A DNA stretch of 7,547 nucleotides from Bordetella parapertussis (GCA_945869935.1 CAMBSA010000075.1:1-7547), one strand, 5' to 3'. Positions 1 to 6,181 are shown, numbered from the stretch's first letter. Notes: generated from the sequence alone by a model not told the origin. Made by a program: numbers and translations.

Positions 1-1
1 T

Positions 2-529
2 ATCGGCGTGGTGACCAACGAAACCGCGCCCAAGGACATGGCGACACGCGCGCTGTTCGCGGAAGACCTGTTCTACGTCTCGGCGCGGGGCAGGTCGAAA
101 GCCGGTGCATCGGGGGATACAGTCCGACTGAAGGACATCGCGAAGGAGCCGTTCGTGCTGCCCTCCAAGCGCCTGCCCCTGCGCGAACAGATCGAGCGCG
201 CCTTTCTCGATGCGGGCGAGCAGATTCGCGTGGTCGGCGAGTTCGACACGGTGCATTCGCTTAAAGCAGCGGCGGAATCGGGCTTCACCGCGGCGATACT
301 GCCCTGGTCGGCCTTGCTGCAGGCGGGTGGCAATGCGCATCTCAGCATCGCGCGGATCGCCTCGCCAAGGCTGACGCGGACCGCCTGGGTTTGCACCTCG
401 ACCGTGTTGCCGCTGTCGCCCGCGGCGCGCGCGGTGTTCGAACTGGTCCCGGCGGTGGTTCGGCGCCTGATCGGCGGGCGGCGCATTGCGGGTGCGCGGC
501 TGGTGGGGCGCGGCGGGGTCGAGGCCTGA
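2..529 (+). CDS. LysR-type transcriptional regulator, C-terminal part (5' end outside window)
   Basis: The reading frame is open from the first base and ends at a TGA at 527-529, giving about 175 residues of a protein that begins outside the window. What is seen matches the effector-binding (periplasmic-binding-protein-like) half of LysR regulators: an 'EDLFYVSARG' strand near the start, the 'LKDIAKEPFVLPSK' segment that opens the second subdomain, and the 'HSLKAAAESGFTAAILPWSAL' stretch, which corresponds to the conserved region returning to the first subdomain. The N-terminal helix-turn-helix is not in the window, so family assignment rests on the effector domain only. LysR proteins bind DNA as tetramers and respond to small metabolites. 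This gene points in the same direction as the reductase gene that follows after 117 bp, rather than the divergent layout common for LysR and its target, so control of that gene is possible but unproven. The effector cannot be predicted. A GTG at 8 is internal, not the true start. Confidence 0.85.
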   Translation: MGVVTNETAPKDMATRALFAEDLFYVSARGRSKAGASGDTVRLKDIAKEPFVLPSKRLPLREQIERAFLDAGEQIRVVGEFDTVHSLKAAAESGFTAAILPWSALLQAGGNAHLSIARIASPRLTRTAWVCTSTVLPLSPAARAVFELVPAVVRRLIGGRRIAGARLVGRGGVEA

Positions 530-570
530 TCCGCAACCATCCAGCCCGTCCATAACGCATCGGAATGGAG

Positions 571-597
571 ATGCCGAAGTCTTTCGGTTTTCGGCAT
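571..597. repeat. 8-bp inverted repeat with 11-nt spacer (operator or hairpin candidate)
   Basis: ATGCCGAA at 571-578 is the exact inverse complement of TTCGGCAT at 590-597, separated by 11 bases. The spacer contains a further TTCGG (583-587) that can pair instead with CCGAA at 574-578, giving an alternative 5-bp hairpin with a 4-nt loop. The element lies 42 bp after the LysR stop and about 50 bp before the reductase start. The size fits a LysR-type or other dimeric-regulator operator. It could equally be an RNA hairpin ending the LysR transcript, though no T-run follows on either strand. Confidence 0.45.
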
Positions 598-616
598 ACG
601 TCCCCGATGCTAGACT
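588..616 (+). promoter_or_regulatory. weak candidate promoter for the reductase gene
   Basis: TAGACT at 611-616 matches 4 of 6 bases of the sigma-70 -10 consensus, and TTTTCG at 588-593 matches 3 of 6 of the -35 consensus with a 17-bp spacer. The -35 part overlaps the right arm of the inverted repeat at 571-597, which is where an activator or repressor would act. Such weak matches are common by chance, so this is only a candidate. Confidence 0.25.
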
Positions 617-646
617 GCGGCGCTTTTCGACCTTCGGGGCAATGAC

Positions 647-1654
647 GTGCATCGAGTGACACTGGTATTCGAGGACGGGCGGAGCATCGCGCTGGATGCG
701 CGGGCCGATGAAACCGTCTATTCCGCCGCGCTGCGCCAGAAGGTGCGTCTGGAGGTCGACTGCTTGGAGGGCGCCTGCGCCACCTGCAAGGCGCATTGCA
801 CCCAGGGCGAGTACGAGTTGCTCGACTACAGCGAAGAGGCCCTGTCGGATGCGGAGAAGGCGGAAGGTTTCGTGCTTACCTGCCAGATGCAGGCGCAAAG
901 CGATTGCTCGATCGAACTGCCCTACGAATCCGGTGCGGCGCTTGCGAAGAAACCCGTGGGTACCTGTCCGGCGACGGTGAGTGCGATCGAGCGCGTTTCC
1001 TCCGCGGTGGTGCGGGTGGATCTGGACACGGCGACGCCGGTTGGATTCCTTCCCGGGCAGTACGTGCATCTCACGGTTCCGGGAACGGATGCGACGCGCA
1101 GCTACTCGTTTGCCAATCCGCCGGGTGTTTCGCAGAAGCACAGCTTCTACGTGAAGCTGATCGAAGGCGGTGTGATGAGCACCTGGGTGTCGGAGAGGGC
1201 AAGCCCGGGCGACGCGATCACGATGACCGGTCCCTTCGGGCATTTCTACATCCGGCAGCCAAGCCGTCCGGTGCTGATGCTCGCCGGCGGTACCGGTCTT
1301 GCGCCGATGCTGGCCATGCTTGAACACCTTGCCGCCAGCGGTGGGACGAGCCAGCCGGTGCATCTGCTCTACGGCGCCAACACCCCGTCCGAGTTTTTCG
1401 GTCTTGCTCAACTTGATGCGCTTCGCGGGCGCGGGATCGCGCTTTCGACAGAGTGCGTCTCGCTGCAAGGCGATGCTTCGTGGACCGGGGCGACCGGTCA
1501 CGTCACCGCGCATCTGCGGCCCGAGCACGTTGCCGGCGGATGCGAGGCCTATCTCTGCGGGCCGCCGCCGATGATCGACGCGGCGCGCACCTGGCTGCGT
1601 GCGCAGGGCGTGCCCGAGCCTCTGATCCACGCCGAGCGCTTCATCGCCTCCTGA
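647..1654 (+). CDS. BenC-like ring-hydroxylating dioxygenase reductase (2Fe-2S ferredoxin, FAD and NAD domains)
   Basis: A 335-residue electron-transfer flavoprotein that would pass electrons from NAD(P)H via FAD to a 2Fe-2S centre and on to an oxygenase. The domain order is as in benzoate dioxygenase reductase BenC. The N-terminal plant-type ferredoxin (about 1-95) has cluster ligands C39, C44, C47 and C79. The FAD domain (about 105-205) has the RSYSFAN motif at 151-157. The NAD(P) domain (about 207-335) has LAGGTGLAP at 212-220 and the CGPPPM motif at 304-309. Length agrees with BenC and AntC reductases (about 335-350), and the whole chain looks intact. The start is a GTG. An ATG at 642 is in another frame and stops after five codons, so GTG 647 is preferred despite a poor ribosome-binding site. 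No oxygenase subunits lie in the window, so the substrate is unknown. A role with benzoate, anthranilate or a CoA-ester oxygenase cannot be separated from sequence alone. Confidence 0.9.
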   Translation: MHRVTLVFEDGRSIALDARADETVYSAALRQKVRLEVDCLEGACATCKAHCTQGEYELLDYSEEALSDAEKAEGFVLTCQMQAQSDCSIELPYESGAALAKKPVGTCPATVSAIERVSSAVVRVDLDTATPVGFLPGQYVHLTVPGTDATRSYSFANPPGVSQKHSFYVKLIEGGVMSTWVSERASPGDAITMTGPFGHFYIRQPSRPVLMLAGGTGLAPMLAMLEHLAASGGTSQPVHLLYGANTPSEFFGLAQLDALRGRGIALSTECVSLQGDASWTGATGHVTAHLRPEHVAGGCEAYLCGPPPMIDAARTWLRAQGVPEPLIHAERFIAS

Positions 1655-1666
1655 TCGGCGCGCCGA
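1655..1666. repeat. 12-bp perfect palindrome directly after the reductase stop
   Basis: TCGGCGCGCCGA is its own inverse complement and begins at the base after the TGA stop. As RNA it could form at most a 4-bp stem around CGCG, and no T-run follows, so it is a poor terminator. It may simply reflect the local GC bias. Confidence 0.4.
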
Positions 1667-1692
1667 CCTGCGCCGGGGTCGCTGCGGGGGTC

Positions 1693-1721
1693 TTATAGGC
1701 CATCAGGCGATCGCATACAAT
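1693..1721 (+). promoter_or_regulatory. candidate -10 region ahead of the SET-domain gene
   Basis: TACAAT at 1716-1721 matches 5 of 6 bases of the sigma-70 -10 consensus and sits in an AT-rich island (about 1711-1742) unusual for this window, 36 bp before the GTG start. The matching -35 (around TTATAG, 1693-1698) is poor. The island and spacing suggest the SET gene has its own promoter, separate from the reductase. Confidence 0.35.
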
Positions 1722-1746
1722 CAAACCCATATCAATTGTTTTCCGC

Positions 1747-1750
1747 GAGG
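1747..1750 (+). promoter_or_regulatory. ribosome-binding site GAGG for the SET-domain gene
   Basis: GAGG lies 7 bases before the GTG at 1758 and supports this non-ATG start, which also retains the full lysine-rich N-terminal tail. Confidence 0.55.
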
Positions 1751-1757
1751 TATCGCT

Positions 1758-2309
1758 GTGCCGAAGAAAGTCGTCAAGAAAAAAGCCGCACGTCCTGCAA
1801 AGAAGAAGGGGCCGATCAAGGCGAGCGCCGCGATCGGGGTGCGCAAGTCGAGCATCCACGGCAAGGGCGTGTTCGCGCGCAGGGCGATTCGCAAGGGGGC
1901 GAGGCTCACCGAATACTGGGGCCCCGCGATCACCTGGGAGGAGGCCGAGCGCCGCTACCCGAAGGACCCGGTGCCCTACCACACCTTCCTGTTCGAGATC
2001 GGCGACGGATCGATGTGCATCGATGCGCAGGACACCCGTTCGGTCGCGAAATGGATCAACCATGCCTGCCGGCCCAATTGCGAGGCGATCGAGGATGACG
2101 ACGAGCGCGTGTTCGTCGAGGCAAAGCGGGCAATCGAGCCTGGCGAGGAACTGACCTACGATTACAACCTGACCTACGAGGGCAGGATCTCGCTGCAGGA
2201 AGCGCAACGCCAGTACCCGTGCTGGTGCGGAGCGAAGAGCTGCCGAGGCACGATGCTGGGCAAGAAATTCGGCAAGAAGAAGGCAAAGAAGAAGGCGAAG
2301 AAAAAGTAG
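1758..2309 (+). CDS. SET-domain protein lysine methyltransferase with post-SET motif and lysine-rich tails
   Basis: A 183-residue SET-domain protein, a family that transfers methyl groups from S-adenosylmethionine to lysine side chains of proteins. The core (about 26-140) begins with the 'SSIHGKGVFA' motif (31-40), which carries the conserved GxG-type SAM-site segment. It contains the pseudoknot motif NHACRPNC (101-108) and ends with GEELTYDYN (129-137), which includes the catalytic-site tyrosine. A post-SET motif follows with C155, C157 and C162 then RG, and C108 can complete the zinc site as in eukaryotic post-SET enzymes. Both ends are strongly basic: nine lysines in the first 21 residues and eleven lysines in the last fifteen. 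Such tails resemble histone-H1-like bacterial nucleoid proteins and suggest DNA binding or self-methylation, which is inference. The start is GTG with GAGG 7 bases upstream. The target is unknown: ribosomal proteins, nucleoid proteins or its own tails are possible. No pre-SET domain is present. Confidence 0.9.
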   Translation: MPKKVVKKKAARPAKKKGPIKASAAIGVRKSSIHGKGVFARRAIRKGARLTEYWGPAITWEEAERRYPKDPVPYHTFLFEIGDGSMCIDAQDTRSVAKWINHACRPNCEAIEDDDERVFVEAKRAIEPGEELTYDYNLTYEGRISLQEAQRQYPCWCGAKSCRGTMLGKKFGKKKAKKKAKKK

Positions 2310-2314
2310 CGTCG

Positions 2315-2344
2315 AATCCCATCGGGCCGCAGGGCCCGGGGATT
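2315..2344 (+). terminator. strong bulged hairpin after the SET gene, terminator-like without a T-run
   Basis: AATCCC (2315-2320) pairs with GGGATT (2339-2344), and CGGGCC (2323-2328) pairs with GGCCCG (2333-2338) around a GCAG loop. The AT at 2321-2322 is a bulge, giving 12 pairs in 30 bases. It begins 5 bases past the SET stop and lies 54 bases before the aldolase start. What follows has scattered T's but no run, so termination may be partial or may act on RNA stability instead. Confidence 0.45.
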
Positions 2345-2386
2345 GAATCTCGTTGCTGTTGTCGCCACTGTTATCGCAGCATACCG

Positions 2387-2392
2387 AAGGAG
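2387..2392 (+). promoter_or_regulatory. ribosome-binding site AAGGAG deciding the aldolase start
   Basis: A near-perfect Shine-Dalgarno sequence 6 bases before the ATG at 2399. It fixes the start there, although the frame stays open upstream into the SET gene. Confidence 0.8.
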
Positions 2393-2398
2393 CCTGAC

Positions 2399-3205
2399 AT
2401 GAGCTCGGTCGTAAAGAACATCGACAGTACCCAGGATGTGCGCCGGCGGGTGAGCGCGGCGGAGTGGGAGGCGCGGGTGCAACTCGCCGCCTGTTACAGG
2501 CTGGTGGCGCACTACGGCTGGACGGACCTGATCTACACGCACATCTCCGCTCGTGTTCCCGGTCCCGAGAATCATTACCTGCTCAATCCCTTCGGGATGA
2601 TGTTCCACGAAATCACCGCCTCGAGCCTGGTGAAGATCGACGTCGACGGAAACATCATCGACCCGACACCGCACAGGATCCACAAGGCGGGTTTCATCAT
2701 TCATAGCGCGGTGCATGCGGCACGCGAGGATGCGCATTGCGTGATCCACTCGCACACCCGCGCCGGGATGGCGGTGTCGATGATGAAATGCGGCCTGCTG
2801 CCGCTCACCCAGCACGCGATGCTGTTTCACGGTCGCGTCGGCTATCACGACTCCGAGGGGTTTGCCCTGGACACCGATGAGCGCAAGCGCATTGCCGCGA
2901 GTCTCGGCAAAAACTGCATCCTGATGCTGCGCAACCACGGCACGCTGGTGGCGGGTTCGAGCGTGCCCGAGGCATTCAGCATGATGTGGCACCTCGAGAA
3001 GGCGATGCAGGCTCAGGTCGACGGCATGGCGAGCGGACAGGAACTCACCGTGCCCTCGCAGGCGGTCGCGGAGCAGACGGCGCGAATGGGGTTTACGAGC
3101 GAACCCCTGCCGCAGTACACCGACGGCAAGAGTCCGCTCGGCTGGATGGAATGGCCGGCGCTTACGCGGATGCTCGATGCGATGGATCCGTCCTACAGAA
3201 ACTGA
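2399..3205 (+). CDS. class II aldolase/adducin family protein
   Basis: A 268-residue soluble enzyme of the class II aldolase/adducin family, whose members use a divalent metal (usually zinc) to form or stabilise an enediolate in aldol cleavage, epimerisation or decarboxylation of small hydroxy acids and sugar phosphates. Metal ligands are visible as H117 and H119 in IHSHTRAG and H180 in LRNHGTL. E71 in FHEITASSLVKID fills the position of the catalytic acid/base found in fuculose-phosphate aldolase. The FHEITASSLVKID segment is typical of the broad adducin-like subgroup found in proteobacterial catabolic loci, not of FucA or AraD proper, so the substrate cannot be named. The start follows AAGGAG. 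An upstream extension to 2219 would translate the SET gene's 3' end in another frame and is unlikely. The ketopantoate-reductase-family gene follows after 53 bp in the same direction without a visible terminator, so the two are probably co-transcribed. Confidence 0.9.
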   Translation: MSSVVKNIDSTQDVRRRVSAAEWEARVQLAACYRLVAHYGWTDLIYTHISARVPGPENHYLLNPFGMMFHEITASSLVKIDVDGNIIDPTPHRIHKAGFIIHSAVHAAREDAHCVIHSHTRAGMAVSMMKCGLLPLTQHAMLFHGRVGYHDSEGFALDTDERKRIAASLGKNCILMLRNHGTLVAGSSVPEAFSMMWHLEKAMQAQVDGMASGQELTVPSQAVAEQTARMGFTSEPLPQYTDGKSPLGWMEWPALTRMLDAMDPSYRN

Positions 3206-3258
3206 GCGTAACTGAGAAAAACGGGTCGTAATCGGGTGAGGCGGAGGAAAGCGGCAGG

Positions 3259-4230
3259 ATGAAGATCGCGGTGATGGGCGCGGGCGGGATCGGGGCGTAT
3301 CTCGGTGCGATGCTTGCGAGGAACGGCGAGGATGTCACCCTGATCTGCCGCGGCGCGAATCTCGAGGCGATCCGAGAGAACGGCCTGCGGGTGATGTATC
3401 GCGGCGAAGGGTATGCGGTCGCGAATGTGCGCGCCATCGACCGGCCCGAAGACGTCGGCCCGGTCGATGTGATCCTTCAGTGCGTGAAGCTATACGACCT
3501 GGAATCGAGTTCGCGCCAGATGCTGCCGATGGTGGGGCCGGGCACGATGGTGGTTCCGACCCAGAACGGCGTCACCGCGCACGTGGAGATCGCCGCCGTG
3601 GTCGGTCCCGGTCATGTCGTCGGTGGCAGCGTGTTTCTCTCCAGTTTCATGGTCTCCCCGGGCGTGGTCGAACGCAAGAGCCCGGTCGATGTGCTGACCT
3701 TTGGTGAACTCGACGGCGCGCTGTCGCCACGCGTGTCGGCCTTTCGCGATGTCGGTATCGCGGCCGGTTACCAGGCAGTGGTGCCGGAAAATATCGTCTC
3801 CGAACTCTGGAAGAAATTCGTGATGCTCGGCGGCACCGCCGCCTTGTGCTGTCTTTCGCGCCAGTCGGTCGGGGTCATCTGCCGCGACGAGCGCCTGTGC
3901 GCGCTGATGGTTCGGGCGATGCGGGAAGTCGAAGCGCTCGCGCAGGCGAAGGGTATCGATGTCGGCGCCGACGTGATCGAAAAGGCGCTTGCCTTCAATC
4001 GAGCGGCGAAGTTCGAGGCCAAGGTCTCGATGCTCGAGGACCTGGAAGCCGGCAGGCGCCTGGAACTCGACTGGACCAGCGGTTACATCAGCCGCGAAGG
4101 CGTGCGTCTGGGCGTGCCAACGCCGGTGCATGACATCGTGTATGCCTGCGTCAGCCCGTATGCGAACGGCTCGGGCGGGCGCCGGCAGCTTCTGCCGGCG
4201 CAGGGGTGTTCTCAGGAAATGAACTTGTAG
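3259..4230 (+). CDS. ketopantoate reductase family oxidoreductase (ApbA/PanE-like)
   Basis: A 323-residue NAD(P)H-dependent 2-keto-acid reductase of the ApbA/PanE family; the type enzyme reduces 2-dehydropantoate to pantoate for coenzyme A synthesis. The Rossmann domain opens with GAGGIG (7-12), and the central PTQNGV motif is at 100-105. The C-terminal helical domain carries LWKKF (183-187), where K186 fits the catalytic lysine. LELDWTSG (268-275) holds E269 at the position of the conserved substrate-site glutamate, and GVPTPVHD (285-292) follows. The catalytic set looks intact. Placement next to an aldolase gene, not pantothenate genes, argues for a catabolic hydroxy-acid dehydrogenase role over a housekeeping PanE (inference). 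The start ATG has GGAGG 11 bases upstream and a nearer AGG. The last 20 or so residues (after about 300) are glycine/arginine-rich and unlike the family, coincide with a perfect DNA inverted repeat, and overlap the end of the convergent CoxG-like gene. Confidence 0.88.
   Translation: MKIAVMGAGGIGAYLGAMLARNGEDVTLICRGANLEAIRENGLRVMYRGEGYAVANVRAIDRPEDVGPVDVILQCVKLYDLESSSRQMLPMVGPGTMVVPTQNGVTAHVEIAAVVGPGHVVGGSVFLSSFMVSPGVVERKSPVDVLTFGELDGALSPRVSAFRDVGIAAGYQAVVPENIVSELWKKFVMLGGTAALCCLSRQSVGVICRDERLCALMVRAMREVEALAQAKGIDVGADVIEKALAFNRAAKFEAKVSMLEDLEAGRRLELDWTSGYISREGVRLGVPTPVHDIVYACVSPYANGSGGRRQLLPAQGCSQEMNL
4179..4201. terminator. perfect 10-bp inverted repeat at the convergent gene junction
   Basis: GCGCCGGCAG (4179-4188) is the exact inverse complement of CTGCCGGCGC (4192-4201), separated by CTT. 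As RNA this gives a very stable GC hairpin on either strand. It lies inside the last codons of the ketopantoate-reductase-family gene and 10 bases downstream of the minus-strand CoxG-like stop (4212-4214), where a terminator for the Cox transcript would sit. No T-run follows on either strand, so classical intrinsic termination is uncertain. Confidence 0.5.
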
Positions 4231-4832
4231 GGGCCGAGACCCCAGTAAATCAGCATCATCACCACGAGCGTACCCGCGACGAACCAGAGCGGGTTGAACG
4301 GCTCGGCTTCCTCGGGTTTGTCGGCGGCAACTGTGGCCGGCGCGCGCGCCGAGACGGTCGATTCCGCCGGTGCCGCGGCGCCCGCCGGAGCGGAAGCCGC
4401 CATGATCGCGTTGAACTTCTTGAAAAAGTCATCCGCCTGCTTGCGGGCCACGCCGTCGATCAGGCGCGCGCCCACCTGTGCGAGCTTGCCGCCGATGTTG
4501 GCTTTCGCGGAATACGTAAGCTTGGTGGTGGAGCCTTCGGTCGCGAGCGCAACCTTTGCGCTGCCCTTGACGAAGCCGGCCGCACCGCCGGAGCCTTCGA
4601 AGGTGATCGCGTATGAGTCCGGCGGGACGATGTCGGAGAGAACAAGCTTGCCGGCAAACTTCGCCTTGACCGGGCCGACGGCCGCGGTCATCGAAACCTT
4701 GTACTGGTTTTCACCGCTGAGTTCTATCGACTCGCAGCCGGTGAGGCTCGCCTTGAGGATCTCCGGGTCGTTCAGGCCGCGCCAAACGTCTGCCTGGGGC
4801 AGGGAGATAATCTGTTCGCCGGTCATTTCCAT
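4212..4832 (-). CDS. coxG: CoxG-like SRPBCC protein with C-terminal membrane anchor
   Basis: A 206-residue protein of the CO dehydrogenase subunit G family. Residues 1-145 form the SRPBCC (START-like) domain, with family-typical stretches 'LPQADVWRGLNDPEILKASLTGCES' split over residues 11-35, 'VGPVKAKFAGKL' and 'GSAKVAL', and 'GGKLAQVGARLIDGVARKQADDFF' near 114-137. An alanine/proline-rich linker (about 146-178) leads to a single hydrophobic helix (about 181-200) followed by a short charged end, so the protein should be anchored in the inner membrane with the domain in the cytoplasm. In carboxidotrophs CoxG recruits CO dehydrogenase to the membrane, and mycobacterial work links it to quinone delivery. 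Here no dehydrogenase subunits are visible, so the partner may be another molybdenum hydroxylase. GGAG lies 8 bases before the ATG. It is downstream of the CoxE-like gene by 134 bp, and its last 19 bp overlap the end of the convergent reductase gene. Confidence 0.85.
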   Translation of the reverse strand: MEMTGEQIISLPQADVWRGLNDPEILKASLTGCESIELSGENQYKVSMTAAVGPVKAKFAGKLVLSDIVPPDSYAITFEGSGGAAGFVKGSAKVALATEGSTTKLTYSAKANIGGKLAQVGARLIDGVARKQADDFFKKFNAIMAASAPAGAAAPAESTVSARAPATVAADKPEEAEPFNPLWFVAGTLVVMMLIYWGLGPYKFIS

Positions 4833-4966
4833 GATGCAGTCTCCATCGATAGTACGGATGCCTTGGCGGCCGATGCCGTTTCAGCAAAACCTTGATTGTC
4901 CCAGTATTCGGGGGGGCGTGCAGGATCAGCTAACTCGGCTGATGTGCGCTTGCCCACAGAACGCAC
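4833..4966 (-). other. 134-bp gap between CoxE-like and CoxG-like genes with two small dyads
   Basis: The gap holds ATCAGC (4925-4930) paired with GCTGAT (4938-4943), and a 5-bp GTGCG (4944-4948)/CGCAC (4962-4966) pair that abuts the CoxE-like stop. A run of seven G's on the plus strand lies at 4910-4916. No T-run follows the dyads, and no convincing promoter or small gene is seen. The dyads could mark weak termination or RNA processing between the two genes. Confidence 0.3.
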
Positions 4967-6178
4967 TCAGGCGTGTTTTTTCAGGCCGCGGCGCGCGCCT
5001 GCCTGATTCAATGTCTTGGCCAGATCGATCAGGCTGCTCATGTTGTGCGCAGGCATGAAATCGTCAACATGCGGGAGCATCGCGCGGATGCCCGCCGGGC
5101 GCGCCTCAAACCCGTCATAGCGCAGCAGGGGGTTCAGCCAGAGCAGGCGGCGGCAGGATTTGTGCAAACGCTCCATTTCCTCGCCAAGTCCTTCGCCGAC
5201 GTCGCGGTCGAGGCCGTCGGTGATCATCAGCACCACCGCGTTCTGCCCGAGCACCCGTCGTGACCAGCGCAGGTTGAATTCACGGATGCTCGAGCCGATA
5301 CGGGTGCCGCCTGACCAGTCGGCGACCATATCGGCGATTTCGCCCATGGCGAGATCGACATCGCGGTGTTTCAGGCAACGCGTCACGTTCGTCAGCCGCG
5401 TTCCGAATACGAAGGTGTGCACCCGGTCACGGTCATTGGTGATCGCGTGCAGGAAGTGCAGGAACATGCGCGCATAGCGGCTCATGCTCCCTGAAATATC
5501 GCAAAGCACCACCAGCGGCGGGTGGCGGTAGCGCGGTGTTCGCCGGCGCAGTTCGATCGCCCGGCCGCCGCCGCGAAGGCTCGCGCGCAGTGTCGCGCGC
5601 AGATCGACGCGTTCGCCGTACGGGTCGCTGCGGAATCGCCGGGTGCGCACTTCCGGGATCGGCAGCCGCAGGCGCGAAATCATCGCCTTGGCTTCGGCGA
5701 TTTCGGCGTTGGTCATGGTCTCGAAATCGGCGTGCTGCAGGACTTCGCGCGAGGAGAAGGTGAGCGTTGCGTCGAGTTCCACCTTTTCAGGGGCTTCTTC
5801 CTGCGGCGTCTGCTGGGTCACACCCGACTGGAAGGCTTCGGACACGCGGTTGCCCGCCTGCTCCTCGTCCTCAGGGCTCTTGCCATAGACCTGCGGCAGC
5901 ATCATCGCCATCGCGCGCTCGAGCAGCTGCGGATCGCGCCAGAAGATGTGGAAGGCCTGGTCGAACACCTCGAACTGTTCACGCTTGTCGAGAAACACCG
6001 AGGCAAGCGTCCAGTAGAAATCATCTCTGCGGTCCACGCCCGCTACTTCGACTGCCTTGACCGCGTCGATCACGCGATCCGGCCCGATCGCCAGGCCCGC
6101 GACGCGAAGCACGCGGGCAAAGTGCATGACGTTCTCGGCCAGATGGCCGGATTCCCCGGGGACGATGACGCGTGGCAT
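4967..6178 (-). CDS. coxE: CoxE-like von Willebrand factor A domain protein
   Basis: A 403-residue VWA protein of the CoxE family. The N-terminal part (about 10-100) has the family's helical block, with 'VLRVAGLAIGPDRVIDAV' and 'FDQAFHIFW'. A charged, flexible segment (about 101-140) follows, then the VWA domain (about 220-390). The metal-ion-dependent adhesion site is complete: D227, S229 and S231 in DISGSMS, T292 in SGGTRIG, and D321 in ITDG. CoxE works with the MoxR-type AAA+ ATPase CoxD in maturing the metal centre of CO dehydrogenase-type molybdenum enzymes; similar VWA/AAA+ pairs activate other metalloenzymes. No such ATPase is in the window. The ATG lies 3 bp after the stop of the malonyl-CoA decarboxylase gene, and its GGAGAG site (plus-strand 6188-6193) lies inside that gene, so the two are co-transcribed and probably translationally coupled. 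Length is normal for CoxE. Confidence 0.88.
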   Translation of the reverse strand: MPRVIVPGESGHLAENVMHFARVLRVAGLAIGPDRVIDAVKAVEVAGVDRRDDFYWTLASVFLDKREQFEVFDQAFHIFWRDPQLLERAMAMMLPQVYGKSPEDEEQAGNRVSEAFQSGVTQQTPQEEAPEKVELDATLTFSSREVLQHADFETMTNAEIAEAKAMISRLRLPIPEVRTRRFRSDPYGERVDLRATLRASLRGGGRAIELRRRTPRYRHPPLVVLCDISGSMSRYARMFLHFLHAITNDRDRVHTFVFGTRLTNVTRCLKHRDVDLAMGEIADMVADWSGGTRIGSSIREFNLRWSRRVLGQNAVVLMITDGLDRDVGEGLGEEMERLHKSCRRLLWLNPLLRYDGFEARPAGIRAMLPHVDDFMPAHNMSSLIDLAKTLNQAGARRGLKKHA

Positions 6179-6181
6179 GGG

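Noticed and set aside
2219..2398. Upstream extension of the aldolase gene to an earlier start.
   Set aside because: It would overlap the SET gene by about 90 bp and cross the hairpin at 2315-2344. The AAGGAG site with ATG 2399 is far better.
2174..2992. Minus-strand open frame of 272 codons.
   Set aside because: It is antisense to the SET gene end and the aldolase gene, with a histidine/arginine-rich composition typical of shadow translations.
3200..3216. Direct repeat AACTGAG-CGT-AACTGAG at the aldolase stop.
   Set aside because: Seven bases repeated once is too short to distinguish from chance, and no structure depends on it.
3490..4131. Minus-strand open frame of 213 codons.
   Set aside because: It is fully antisense to the ketopantoate-reductase-family gene, which has intact motifs throughout.
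3259..4230. Calling this gene panE (pantothenate synthesis).
   Set aside because: The family is broad, the neighbour is an aldolase, and no pantothenate genes are near. The symbol would overstate the evidence.
4294..5058. Plus-strand open frame of 254 codons.
   Set aside because: It is antisense to the CoxG-like gene and runs across the gap into the CoxE-like gene. Its translation shows no family motif.
4212..6178. A CO dehydrogenase operon.
   Set aside because: Only CoxG- and CoxE-like accessory genes are present; large, medium and small subunits and CoxD are absent, so CO oxidation cannot be claimed.
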